Positions 1 to 8,362 of a stretch of DNA of 41,047 nucleotides are shown here, in pieces. A program made the position numbers and the translations under genes. The stretch comes from Candidatus Gottesmanbacteria bacterium RIFCSPHIGHO2_02_FULL_39_14 (lineage in GTDB: Bacteria > Patescibacteriota > Microgenomatia > 2-02-FULL-39-11). Location of the stretch: positions 38,865 through 79,911 of the forward strand of contig MFJM01000023.1 of the NCBI GenBank assembly GCA_001779205.1. The letters run 5' to 3'. Below the pieces are notes generated by a model. It did not search any database. It worked only from the letters and a program-made list of their open reading frames with translations, and was not told the DNA's origin. How positions within the stretch are numbered: the first letter of the stretch is position 1; each line of letters begins with the position of its first letter.

Positions 1-498
1 ATAGTCAATAGCTATTTGAGAACTGCTAACTTGAACAGGTTTAATAGAAAGATCAGCAACAAAATAATCGCTGAAAGACAGCAAAGGAAAAATAAATAAA
101 AAAATAGCCAAAATATTGTAAAAACGGTTTATTTTCTCCAGATGATTAATTTTTTTGGTAAGGAAAAAAATCAGATATAAAAAAAAGAAGAAAACTAAGA
201 TTGCCGATAAAAGCAAACTATTATTAAGATGATAAAGTATAGGCAGATCGCCTACCAGTTTATTTAAAGGTCCGTAAAGAAAGACCGATAAAATAAAAGT
301 GGAGGTTATCAAAGCAGAAAAGCGGAAATTTCTGGTGAAAAAGAAAAGTATAAACGTAAAGAGGTTAGTGGATATAAAGACCATTAATAGAGGAAAGACT
401 ACGTCAATATAAGAAACCTGGTAGATGTTTGATGCATAAAGAGAAATAACCGGATAAAGGCTAAAAATAAGCAGATGAATAAGAGGAGAGGACATCAT
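1..498 (-). CDS. N-terminal membrane part of a probable sulfatase/alkaline-phosphatase-superfamily protein (partial)
   Basis: The minus-strand frame stays open from an ATG at 498 to the window edge (166 codons), so only the N-terminus is present. It has about five hydrophobic segments (residues ~5-21, 31-54, 60-78, 94-113, 127-142), then a polar stretch that would start an extracytoplasmic domain. Its opening (HLLIFSLYPVISLYASNI) resembles, from memory, the membrane N-terminus of sulfatase-like hydrolase/transferase proteins in which a membrane domain precedes an alkaline-phosphatase fold. The catalytic part lies outside the window, so the enzyme class is inferred. The start overlaps the upstream methyltransferase stop by 4 bases (ATGA), indicating translational coupling. 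The alternative is an unrelated polytopic membrane protein. Confidence 0.6.
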   Translation of the reverse strand, partial: MMSSPLIHLLIFSLYPVISLYASNIYQVSYIDVVFPLLMVFISTNLFTFILFFFTRNFRFSALITSTFILSVFLYGPLNKLVGDLPILYHLNNSLLLSAILVFFFFLYLIFFLTKKINHLEKINRFYNILAIFLFIFPLLSFSDYFVADLSIKPVQVSSSQIAIDY

Positions 499-1877
499 TT
501 TTTCCTTAATAAATAAATTGACCTAAGGCTGCCTTTAAGAGGAAAATTTTTTTTAATCACAAAATAACGACTGAAGGATTCTACAAACTTATCTTCCGAA
601 TAATTGCTGAATTGTCCTGTCCTGAGGTTAATTAATTGTTGGACCTGACCGTCTGTGATGGGGATATATTCTATAATCAGATTCCTAGAGCAAGCAGCGA
701 AAAAATCCGCCATCATCGGGAAGGATAGGTTATAAGAAAAATAGAGATGGTGAATAAGAGCCAAAACCAGCGTAGTATCAACCGGCAACCTGTCTAACAG
801 CTTTTGTCTTTCAAAATTCCGCCAACCAATTGAGGGACTGGGATTGATTATATCGGCTAATAAGGGCATGAGGTTATTAATTTTTTCTTTTTTGGCCCTC
901 AGAAAATTTTCTTCAACAGAGTGCGGATCGTTATCGATGGAGATAACATATTGTGAATAGCGGCTAGTCAACCGGCTGAATAGTCCGGTATTGGATCCCA
1001 GATCAATCAGCCATTTAGGCTTTAAATTCCTGATTAAGGAGATGACCACGGCGATTTTATTTTTAAAAGCAGAGGCGGAATAATTATTGTCCTCGTAATA
1101 ACCTGACCAAAAACTTTTTTCTTTTTTTATAGATAATGAGTTTACCGCACACCTCATACTTTCTATTAAATTTTCCAGGCCAAGACCCGTAATTTTTTTT
1201 GCAGATATAGCAGATGGTCTTTTGGAAAGATATTTCTGACCTAAAGAATGAAGAAACAGATGAAGAAAGAGATGGAAATTGAAATAACTTTTTAGCGGAA
1301 GCATTTTAACCGCCAGATCCAAATCAACTCCATCAAGAAACAATTGACTTAATTTTCCCAACCTGAAATCCCTATATTTCATTAAAACAAGCGGAGAAAG
1401 AAAATGCTGGCAGAATTGACGATAGGCCACCCAGGGTGAATTTTTTTTAAGACGAATAAAAGATAAAGTATCGATAAAAACGGGTTGTGTTCCCCAAAAT
1501 TGAACGTTATAGGAAGAAGCGTCTTTTAAGGTCATCCGGTATTTTAAAGAGGTTTTTTCAATCAGAAGTGTAAGTTTGGCTGCTTCCCAAATTTGACTAT
1601 AGCACCACTCATACGGGTAAGATATGAAGGGCAAAGGACGCGGTTTAATTATTTTATAAACCTCAGAATTTAATGGTTTAACGTCTGCAGGATCTATCTC
1701 CCGATGGGCAATCAGTAATTTTTGACTAACCAATTGATCATAAAGACCGGAAGAGAGCAAAAAATCGTAATCTTCCCGATAAACCTTATTTACAGAACGG
1801 AAAATATCTTTCCCATAATGATAAATATAGCCGCTCTCATCCCTGAAGGAGGCCGGGTGGTTAACTAATTTTGTCAT
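495..1877 (-). CDS. NoeA-like class I SAM-dependent methyltransferase
   Basis: This 460-residue cytoplasmic protein has two parts. Residues ~1-250 form an N-terminal domain with the sequence PYEWCYSQIWEAAKLTL (~88-104) and QPVFIDTLSF (131-140), the signature I associate with NoeA/nodulation-type methyltransferases. Residues ~285-460 form a Rossmann methyltransferase with SAM motif I LIDLGSNTGLFS (290-301), an acidic strand end ISIDND (312-317) and LALIHHL (372-378). The acceptor is unknown. It overlaps the YIDPGTGS gene upstream by 17 bases and the membrane phosphatase/sulfatase-like gene downstream by 4, so the three are probably made together. It is twice as long as the other methyltransferases here and is not a simple paralogue of them. 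Confidence 0.88.
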   Translation of the reverse strand: MTKLVNHPASFRDESGYIYHYGKDIFRSVNKVYREDYDFLLSSGLYDQLVSQKLLIAHREIDPADVKPLNSEVYKIIKPRPLPFISYPYEWCYSQIWEAAKLTLLIEKTSLKYRMTLKDASSYNVQFWGTQPVFIDTLSFIRLKKNSPWVAYRQFCQHFLSPLVLMKYRDFRLGKLSQLFLDGVDLDLAVKMLPLKSYFNFHLFLHLFLHSLGQKYLSKRPSAISAKKITGLGLENLIESMRCAVNSLSIKKEKSFWSGYYEDNNYSASAFKNKIAVVISLIRNLKPKWLIDLGSNTGLFSRLTSRYSQYVISIDNDPHSVEENFLRAKKEKINNLMPLLADIINPSPSIGWRNFERQKLLDRLPVDTTLVLALIHHLYFSYNLSFPMMADFFAACSRNLIIEYIPITDGQVQQLINLRTGQFSNYSEDKFVESFSRYFVIKKNFPLKGSLRSIYLLRKK

Positions 1878-2043
1878 GACCGTTTTTTTTTAGGGATAAG
1901 ACCTTTTTAATCAGAGTACGAAAAAATTGAAAAGTGCGTCTTCCCGTGACGATAACGGTTAAAATAAAAGCCGCCAGAATCTGAAATAAAAAACTACCGG
2001 TGCCGGGATCAATGTAATAGGATACGGGTATTTTTTTAATCAT
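1861..2043 (-). CDS. Small YIDPGTGS membrane protein of unknown function
   Basis: This 60-residue protein carries YIDPGTGS at residues 10-17, followed directly by one hydrophobic segment (~18-33) and a basic tail rich in Arg and Lys, consistent with a single-pass protein whose C-terminus faces the cytoplasm. I recall this motif from widespread uncharacterised small membrane proteins found beside NoeA-like methyltransferases and sulfatase-like membrane enzymes, which is the arrangement here. The frame is real rather than a shadow: it fills the gap between two genes, starts with ATG just after a -10-like box, and overlaps the methyltransferase by only 17 bases. No enzymatic residues are evident. 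A structural or regulatory partner of the adjacent membrane enzyme is a guess. Confidence 0.8.
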   Translation of the reverse strand: MIKKIPVSYYIDPGTGSFLFQILAAFILTVIVTGRRTFQFFRTLIKKVLSLKKNGHDKIS

Positions 2044-2051
2044 AAATGTCT

Positions 2052-2065
2052 ATTTTATCATTATA
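2052..2065 (-). promoter_or_regulatory. Candidate extended -10 promoter directly upstream of the YIDPGTGS gene
   Basis: On the minus strand TGATAAAAT (2060 down to 2052) matches an extended -10 (TGnTAAAAT) and lies 8 bases before the ATG at 2043. A TATAAT overlaps it at 2065-2060. No convincing -35 is visible, and the upstream gene ends only 17 bases away. If used, transcription would begin at or within one or two bases of the start codon, giving a leaderless message for the YIDPGTGS trio. AT-rich DNA gives many chance matches, so this is tentative. Confidence 0.35.
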
Positions 2066-3176
2066 TCTTTTGATATTGTAGGAGAGTGTCTTTGGCTGTC
2101 TTTTGCCAAGAAAACCGATCAATACGTGTTTGGGCCTTCGCGACCAACTTTTTGATTTTCTGTTTAGGAAGGTTAAGTGCGGAGATGATAATTCTTTTAA
2201 TATCATCCTGATCGTGCGGATTAAAATACAGCAAACTGTTCCCCCAGATCTCCCGAAAGACCTTGATGTCCGAAACTAAGGGCAGAATTCCTAAACAGAC
2301 TGCTTCCAGATTGGGCAGCCCAAAACCTTCCATTAATGAGGGAATAATCAGAGCCCGGGCATGAAAATATAAGTCAATCAGCTGTTTGTCCGAAGCATTT
2401 CCAAAAAAATAGACGCTTTTTTTTAATTTCAGTTGATCAACCATTTTTTTTAAGCGGGGATAAAAAAACCAGTCCGTACCTGCTAAAACCAATTTAACCC
2501 GTTGCTTAATTTGCGGATCATTCATAACCATTATTAATTTTTCAAGATTCTTATGGGGATAGGCATTACCTACATAAAGCAGATAGTCAAACGGGTAGTA
2601 TTTTTTTGGAACTAGTTTTTGGGCAAGACGAAGAAAATCAGAATCAAGGGCATCATAAGTTACCAAAATTTTGTCTTCCGGGATTTGATAATGACTGATG
2701 ATCTCTTTTTTTGTAGACTTAGAAATTGCCAATATTTTTACTGCTCTTTTTAAGGCTTTAATTAAAATAAGCTTATAAAATAATCTTTTGGCCAAATAAA
2801 TAGGAAATGGTAAAGTCGTTGCCCGGCCGGTCCTGGTATGATCAATTATCAAATCATGAACGGTGACAAGATACTTTCCCGGGTAAAATACCGGAACGTT
2901 AAAATAGGGGAAATGAACCAGATCCAATTTGTACTTTTGTAAAATAAAAGGTAACAAAAGTTGCTCCCCAAGAGTGTGCCATTTGACGTCAAGAGCAATT
3001 TTATGAAAATTGGGATTTCTGAAATTAAATTTAGGAAGATCATTACTTTTGAGAAAAATAAAATAAAGATTAACAGGGTCTATTAATGACAAACACAACA
3101 GCAGATTCTTGATATAACGTCCTACTCCGGTCTCCCCTATTAATCTGGCATCAAAACCTAATCGTTTAATTTTCAT
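2061..3176 (-). CDS. GT4-family glycosyltransferase
   Basis: This 371-residue GT-B glycosyltransferase presumably adds a sugar from a nucleotide donor to a lipid-linked glycan at the cytoplasmic membrane face. The N-terminal acceptor domain has the glycine-rich ETGVGRYIKNLL (15-26) and VHDL (106-109). The C-terminal donor domain has YVGNAYPHKN (201-210) and the GT4 E-x7-E region PSLMEGFGLPNLEA (279-292). Length is typical. The start overlaps the upstream GT2 stop by 11 bases. Donor and linkage cannot be read from sequence. Related GT4s lie at 9863 and 10965, but this one differs enough to have a separate specificity. Confidence 0.93.
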   Translation of the reverse strand: MKIKRLGFDARLIGETGVGRYIKNLLLCLSLIDPVNLYFIFLKSNDLPKFNFRNPNFHKIALDVKWHTLGEQLLLPFILQKYKLDLVHFPYFNVPVFYPGKYLVTVHDLIIDHTRTGRATTLPFPIYLAKRLFYKLILIKALKRAVKILAISKSTKKEIISHYQIPEDKILVTYDALDSDFLRLAQKLVPKKYYPFDYLLYVGNAYPHKNLEKLIMVMNDPQIKQRVKLVLAGTDWFFYPRLKKMVDQLKLKKSVYFFGNASDKQLIDLYFHARALIIPSLMEGFGLPNLEAVCLGILPLVSDIKVFREIWGNSLLYFNPHDQDDIKRIIISALNLPKQKIKKLVAKAQTRIDRFSWQKTAKDTLLQYQKI

Positions 3177-4077
3177 TTAATTTTAATTTTAAAAGTGATA
3201 AATTTTCTAAAATGGCGATCATGGCGAAAATTAAAGGAGACAACCAACTTTGCCGCCCATGCCGATAATGCTTGCGGTAAAAAAGACGCATCACCTCAAA
3301 TCTGGCTCTGGTGGAGGCGATTTTGGTTTTCTTATCTGCAGTTGAAAAATGCAGACTGTGTTTTTTAATACCGGAACTTATGCCTTTATAATGGATCATT
3401 TTGACAAAGGGAACAAAAAATACCTTAAAACTAGCCTGTTTTGCCCTGAAGCAGAAGTCCAGATCTTCTCCGTACCAAAAATAATCTTCATCCAACCAAT
3501 TGAGCCTATCCCCGACTGACTTTCTAACCAGCATAAAGGCACCCGCACAACTGTCAATTTGGTGGATTTTATTTAAATTCCGATAGCCTAAATGATAACC
3601 GTTAAAAATGAGGCTACTGGGAAATATATTAGCCAGATAAGTAAAATGACAAAAAGCATTCCAGGGAGAAGGAAATCCGCGGTGACACGCATCGTCCAAA
3701 GTCCCGTCTGCCATTTCGACTCTACAGGTGGCTATTGCGGCATTTTTATTTTTTTCCATAAAGTCCGCCATTTCCGGCAAACAGTCTTCCGGCACTAACG
3801 TATCAGGATTTAATAATAAAATATATTTACCGCGGGCATTTTTAATTCCCAAATTGTTCGCTTTGGCGAAACCGAGATTTTGGCTATTAAGTTGAAAATG
3901 TACAGTAGGGTATTTTTTTTGAAGAAATTTATAAGTACCGTCAGTTGAGGCATTATCAATAACAATTATTTCCAGCTTATTATTATCAAGTGCCGTATTT
4001 AATAAACTGGCCAGACACTGGTCAAGAAATTTTTTGGAATTGAAACTGACAATGATGACGGAAAATATGGGCTTCAT
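3166..4077 (-). CDS. GT2 glycosyltransferase, rhamnosyltransferase (WbbL)-like
   Basis: This 303-residue GT-A enzyme of family 2 has the nucleotide-binding start FSVIIVSFNS (5-14), DNASTDGT (41-48), NLGFAKANN (67-75) and the metal-binding LLLNPDT (87-93). NLGFAKANN together with N-P/S-D-T is characteristic of WbbL-like rhamnosyltransferases, so a deoxyhexose such as rhamnose is a reasonable but unproven substrate. The later YGEDLDFCFRAK region fits the acceptor/base part of the fold. A short hydrophobic C-terminal segment may attach it to the membrane. It abuts the following GT4 gene without a gap and overlaps the next one by 11 bases. A close relative lies at 8334-9248. Confidence 0.93.
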   Translation of the reverse strand: MKPIFSVIIVSFNSKKFLDQCLASLLNTALDNNKLEIIVIDNASTDGTYKFLQKKYPTVHFQLNSQNLGFAKANNLGIKNARGKYILLLNPDTLVPEDCLPEMADFMEKNKNAAIATCRVEMADGTLDDACHRGFPSPWNAFCHFTYLANIFPSSLIFNGYHLGYRNLNKIHQIDSCAGAFMLVRKSVGDRLNWLDEDYFWYGEDLDFCFRAKQASFKVFFVPFVKMIHYKGISSGIKKHSLHFSTADKKTKIASTRARFEVMRLFYRKHYRHGRQSWLSPLIFAMIAILENLSLLKLKLNEN

Positions 4078-5262
4078 TTAAACGGCTTTTTGATAAATCG
4101 AATCTAACTTTTGGGCAATCGTTTTCCAACTGAATTTATTTTCCACTAAAGTTCGGCCATTTTCAGCCAAATTGTGATAAAGATTTTTGTCGGTCAAAAC
4201 CTTAACAGTTAGGGCGGCTAAATTTTGAGCATCATCAGCAATGACCGCATCCCGAAAATTCTGAGCATCCAAACCTTCGATACCTGTAGTGGTTGTAACC
4301 ACAGGAACCCCGGTAGCCATCGACTCCAAGATTTTATAACGAGTTCCGCCGGGACCGTAAATAGGGGCCAGTAATACATCAGATTTTCGATAAGCAAGTC
4401 TTATATCGTTGATATCATCGGATAAAGTTATTTGGTCTTTGGCAGAACTGACTATGTTTGGCGGAAGATGTTTTCCAACTATCCATAAGCGGACTTTTTG
4501 GCCTAATTCCTGCCTTATCTGAGGCCAGACTTTCTCCACCAGAAAGGTGACTGCTTCCCGATTTTGCAGCCATTTAAAATTACCGACAAAAAGAATAGTT
4601 TTGACCTGACCGGTTCTGGGTTTTTCTCTAAATGAAAAAAATTCGGTATCCACTCCGTTGGGTACTAAATCAACTTTTAGGTCCGTGACTCTTTCCATCA
4701 TCAGCTCTTTATCCGATTGGCTCATGGCAATAACGCGTCTGGCTTTTTTCCAAAATCGTTTTTCCCAAAAATAAATTTTGGCGACATCCCAATTCATGAG
4801 CAATTTTTTGGCAAGATTGGCTACCTTTTGGGTATAATGACGGTAAACTAAATACTCGATGGTCTGTTCGGCTAAAATAATAGGGATATTTCCGGCAGGT
4901 ATGTTAGGCATGACATAAAAGGTTTCGGCGTGTATCAGGTCGAAATGTTTACGGGAAATGACCTCTTTTAAATTATCTTTAAGCTCACGGTTTAAATAAA
5001 GACAGACTACCAAAGGATAGTAGGTTATGCCCGATAATATAAGGCTGGTTAATGACCAGGGTGGTCTTTTAAAAAAAACCTTAACTTCATCACAATACTC
5101 TTTAAGTATTGTCAGGTAATGTAATTCTTTTTCTTCCCTGATAAAGGAAAAGAGGGTAATCTGATGTTTTTGGGACAGATTTTTCAATAAATTAAAAGTT
5201 CTAATTTGACCTCCGGACCAAAGAGGATAAGGAAGGTAGGGAGTTAGCATGAGTATTTTCAT
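4078..5262 (-). CDS. GT4-family glycosyltransferase of the PEP-CTERM/EpsH1 sugar-transferase type
   Basis: This 394-residue GT-B enzyme opens with KILMLTPYLPYPLWSGGQIR (2-21), typical of GT4 members annotated as sugar transferases of the TIGR03087 kind. It has NGVDTEFF (202-209), ILFVGNF (223-229) and a donor-site region GGTRYKILESMATG (305-318) in place of the usual EGFG form. It is expected to act in the cytoplasm on a lipid-linked acceptor. There is no gap to the downstream GT2, and one base separates it from the upstream ligase-GT39 fusion. The exact sugar is not predictable. Confidence 0.93.
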   Translation of the reverse strand: MKILMLTPYLPYPLWSGGQIRTFNLLKNLSQKHQITLFSFIREEKELHYLTILKEYCDEVKVFFKRPPWSLTSLILSGITYYPLVVCLYLNRELKDNLKEVISRKHFDLIHAETFYVMPNIPAGNIPIILAEQTIEYLVYRHYTQKVANLAKKLLMNWDVAKIYFWEKRFWKKARRVIAMSQSDKELMMERVTDLKVDLVPNGVDTEFFSFREKPRTGQVKTILFVGNFKWLQNREAVTFLVEKVWPQIRQELGQKVRLWIVGKHLPPNIVSSAKDQITLSDDINDIRLAYRKSDVLLAPIYGPGGTRYKILESMATGVPVVTTTTGIEGLDAQNFRDAVIADDAQNLAALTVKVLTDKNLYHNLAENGRTLVENKFSWKTIAQKLDSIYQKAV

Positions 5263-5263
5263 A

Positions 5264-8200
5264 TTATCTAGGAAGTAGACTGTCGGGAACGAGTTGAATC
5301 AAAACAAATTTATCACTGGCCTTAATTAATTTATATTTCCTCCTGGACAAATCTGCATCCGTGGCCCGGGCATATAATTCTTTAGTCAGATCATCAAAGT
5401 TAACTGAAACATAATAATGAGCGCTCATATTAATCATTTCTTCAACAGTTTTTTCCATTATGGGCCAACCGGCACGCCTGGTTTGGTATAAAAAGGCGGT
5501 ATCACCGTTATAAGGGGCAATAACCAAAGCTTTGGCAGGAGTCATCAATTCAACCGCTTGGCCGGCAACAACTATTTCCGGATGGTTGATGTTATAAAAA
5601 TCACGGATATAATACCAGCCGAACATTTCCATGAAGATGATTAATATCAGTACCAGCGAGTAAGTTTTTAGCCGGCCGGTGAATTTTTGGGCTAAAAACT
5701 CAAGAAAAATAACCCCTTTAGCCAAATAGATGGAAATAATGGGAATGGTTAAAACCTGATAATAGTCGTGCCGGACGTTACCGGTTGCAAAAATTGTGAC
5801 ATATAAAAGCAAAGATAAACCCCAGATATGAAAAAGTAAGCCTTCTTTATCTTTTTTGGCTAAGATGCCCGAAATTAAGAGGGGAAGTCCGTAAAAACCG
5901 AGAATTAATCTGCCTAATCTGTCTGCAAACAGCCAAAAGAAAAAAGCTCCTTTAAATCGTATACCGTCACCGTTTAATAGCCAGAGATTAGCCGGGGTTC
6001 CTTCAGGATAATGACTGGCCCACCAGCGCCACCAAAGTAAGGGAAGGATAGCGAGGAGAAAAAAAACTCCAAGTTTAATAAAAGATATGAAATTAAGCGG
6101 ACGGTGCCGGAACCAAAGATAAATAAGAGGCAAAAAGAGAAAAACAGCGTAGGGTTTGACAAGAAGAGCGCTGAGGGTAAAAACAAAGGAAATTAAAAAT
6201 AATAATATTTTTTTAACTCCCCTTTCGCCCTGCCAACGGTCAAAGAAATAAATCATGCCGCTAGTGGTAAAAACCAGGAAAGGTTCCGGTAAAATTACCC
6301 GGCTAAAGAAAATATTAAACGGCAAAACGGCAAAAAAGAAGGCGGTAAGAGCGGCGGCGAGACGACCGCAATACTTTCTGACTAGCAAAAAGAGGAAAAT
6401 CAGCGATCCTAGAGAGGCTAAGACGGAGGTTAACCTGCCTTTCATTTCCAGATTGTATCCAATCAAAACCTGATCAATAAAAAAATGAGCCAAGTTATAA
6501 AGAGGAAATTCAACAAATCTTAATCCACGGGGATTGTCACGACCGGAAGCGACGTTAGAAAGATCATCATAGGTTGGAAAGAGGATATTTATTCCATGTT
6601 TAACATAATTTCTCGTAACGCTCGCGGTGTCTGACTGACGCCAGGAATGCCAATCTGCCAAAGGAGTGTTGATTTTATAAGTTCTTAGAAAATAGGCCAA
6701 AATTATTATAAGCAGGAGATAAAAAAAATCGCCTTTTATAAAAGACAGAGAGCGGGATTTAATTAATTTTAAGGTTTTGCCAATATCAGCAAGATGCGGT
6801 TTAGGGATTTCTGCCTGATATTTATCTTTTAAGATTTTGACAGTTGAAAGAGAGATTCCGGTAAGCGCCCAGAAAGTAAAGGCAACTTTGGAAGATTCAA
6901 AAACATCGATATAGACGGCGTTGACTAAAAGTCCAAAAAGCAACCCAGCAAAACCGGCAATAAAGCTAAAGATAAGAGGATCCTTTATTATGGCCAGATT
7001 TCTCCAAAGATAATAGAGAATGAAGAAAAGAGTGCCGTAAAAGGCAATAAAACCTAAAAGGCCGGTTTCTCCCAGGGCTCTTAAAAAATCATTATCTGTC
7101 GATTCAGCCTCTGTAAAATCCATGAGATTTTTTTTATTGAGTGTTGAATAACCGCTACCCAAGAGCGGATTTTTCATAAATCCATTAATAGCCTGCGGCC
7201 AGAGCGCATCTAATCTAATGGCGGTTGACAAATCATACCTGAAAGCGGTTTGGGAATAGGTTCTGGGTACGGCAGCAAGAGTTCCTTCTTTAGTAATCAT
7301 TAAGGGTAGATCCTGATAAACGTCGGAGGGTCTGGCTAACTTAGGAGGCTGATCGCTTTTGGAGGTAATTCTATCTAAAATATCAGGATTATTTTCCAGA
7401 AAGTAAGCCCTATCTTTGGGAGGATTACCGATAGGCGAGGTAAGTAGCATTTTAATTCCTGTCAATCGTTGATCAATTTTAAAAAACTTGGTAAAGCGTT
7501 CAGACAAATCTCCGAATGACAACATGACGATGATTGACAAGAAACTAACCAGCAAAAAACGGGAGGTTGACCAGAATATTCCTTTTTCATAAGCCCAGAA
7601 AAAGAACATAAAGAGCAATCCGAAAATATAAGCAATGAAGGAAGTGCGGGAGGCTGTCAGAATTAGTGTCCAGAAGGCCATAGCAATTACCAGAAAGATT
7701 AGAATTTTAAGGTAGATTTTTCTGATAGCGAAGAATAAACTCCAGAGAATAACTTCCGACATCATGATAAAGGCTGCCAGATCGTAATGTCCGCCGAAGG
7801 TTGATAAAACCCTGGCATGTTCTGTCAGATAAAGTTGCCAGCCTTTGGCAAATTCCCGGTTCATAGTAGAATAGGCCGGCCAATAAAGATATTTCTGTCC
7901 GAAACCGTACAGAGAGACTAAAACTACAGTGATAATTAAAAGCAAAAGGTAAGCTTTAATTTGTTTTAAACTCCTGATACTGGAATAGAAAATAAAAAAC
8001 AAAGAAAAGTATTCTAAACGGCGGAAAAGATGCAATAAGGCTTTCTGAATATGGATGGTTTCCAAAGGTATCGTTTTGATAATAAAGATGGCTGACAATA
8101 GAGACATAAAACCGATCAGCAGATAGATAGCGATGGGACGCAATAAGGGATTGGATGAAAGGGTAATCTTTTTCCTGAAGAGATTAATAACGAAGATTGC

Positions 8201-8362
8201 CAGGCAGAGCGAAACAATAATATCTTCCAGCCTGATACGGACATTATAGCCTGGCAAAACGTCCATTAGTGGCAGTTTGGGATATAAAGGGATAAAGACT
8301 AAAATAAAACCGGCGAATACGGGTAAAAGGTGGTCATCCAACCACCTTAATAGCTTGTGCAT
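5264..8362 (-). CDS. Fusion of an O-antigen ligase/polymerase-like domain (Wzy_C) with a GT39-like glycosyltransferase
   Basis: This 1032-residue polytopic membrane protein carries two enzymes. Residues ~1-510 look like a Wzy/WaaL/PglL-type protein: many membrane segments, TASRTSFIAYIFGL (236-249), a long extracytoplasmic loop (~285-400) and the post-loop motif STDNDFLRALGETGLLGF (421-438). After a linker (~510-545), residues ~546-1032 resemble GT39/ArnT-like GT-C transferases: a first-loop acidic motif with WHSWRQSDTA (571-580), FVEFPLYNLAHFF (616-628), ILPEPFLVF (690-698), then a periplasmic C-terminal domain. The reading frame is continuous with no stop or frame change at the join. It could couple ligation or polymerisation with extracytoplasmic branching. 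The start overlaps the upstream GT2 by 29 bases. Confidence 0.87.
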   Translation of the reverse strand: MHKLLRWLDDHLLPVFAGFILVFIPLYPKLPLMDVLPGYNVRIRLEDIIVSLCLAIFVINLFRKKITLSSNPLLRPIAIYLLIGFMSLLSAIFIIKTIPLETIHIQKALLHLFRRLEYFSLFFIFYSSIRSLKQIKAYLLLLIITVVLVSLYGFGQKYLYWPAYSTMNREFAKGWQLYLTEHARVLSTFGGHYDLAAFIMMSEVILWSLFFAIRKIYLKILIFLVIAMAFWTLILTASRTSFIAYIFGLLFMFFFWAYEKGIFWSTSRFLLVSFLSIIVMLSFGDLSERFTKFFKIDQRLTGIKMLLTSPIGNPPKDRAYFLENNPDILDRITSKSDQPPKLARPSDVYQDLPLMITKEGTLAAVPRTYSQTAFRYDLSTAIRLDALWPQAINGFMKNPLLGSGYSTLNKKNLMDFTEAESTDNDFLRALGETGLLGFIAFYGTLFFILYYLWRNLAIIKDPLIFSFIAGFAGLLFGLLVNAVYIDVFESSKVAFTFWALTGISLSTVKILKDKYQAEIPKPHLADIGKTLKLIKSRSLSFIKGDFFYLLLIIILAYFLRTYKINTPLADWHSWRQSDTASVTRNYVKHGINILFPTYDDLSNVASGRDNPRGLRFVEFPLYNLAHFFIDQVLIGYNLEMKGRLTSVLASLGSLIFLFLLVRKYCGRLAAALTAFFFAVLPFNIFFSRVILPEPFLVFTTSGMIYFFDRWQGERGVKKILLFLISFVFTLSALLVKPYAVFLFLPLIYLWFRHRPLNFISFIKLGVFFLLAILPLLWWRWWASHYPEGTPANLWLLNGDGIRFKGAFFFWLFADRLGRLILGFYGLPLLISGILAKKDKEGLLFHIWGLSLLLYVTIFATGNVRHDYYQVLTIPIISIYLAKGVIFLEFLAQKFTGRLKTYSLVLILIIFMEMFGWYYIRDFYNINHPEIVVAGQAVELMTPAKALVIAPYNGDTAFLYQTRRAGWPIMEKTVEEMINMSAHYYVSVNFDDLTKELYARATDADLSRRKYKLIKASDKFVLIQLVPDSLLPR

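Noticed and set aside
6255-6473. 72-codon Lys/Arg-rich plus-strand frame resembling a basic ribosomal-type protein
   Set aside because: Antisense to the GT39 half of the fusion; its basic composition follows from the Leu/Phe-rich membrane coding strand.
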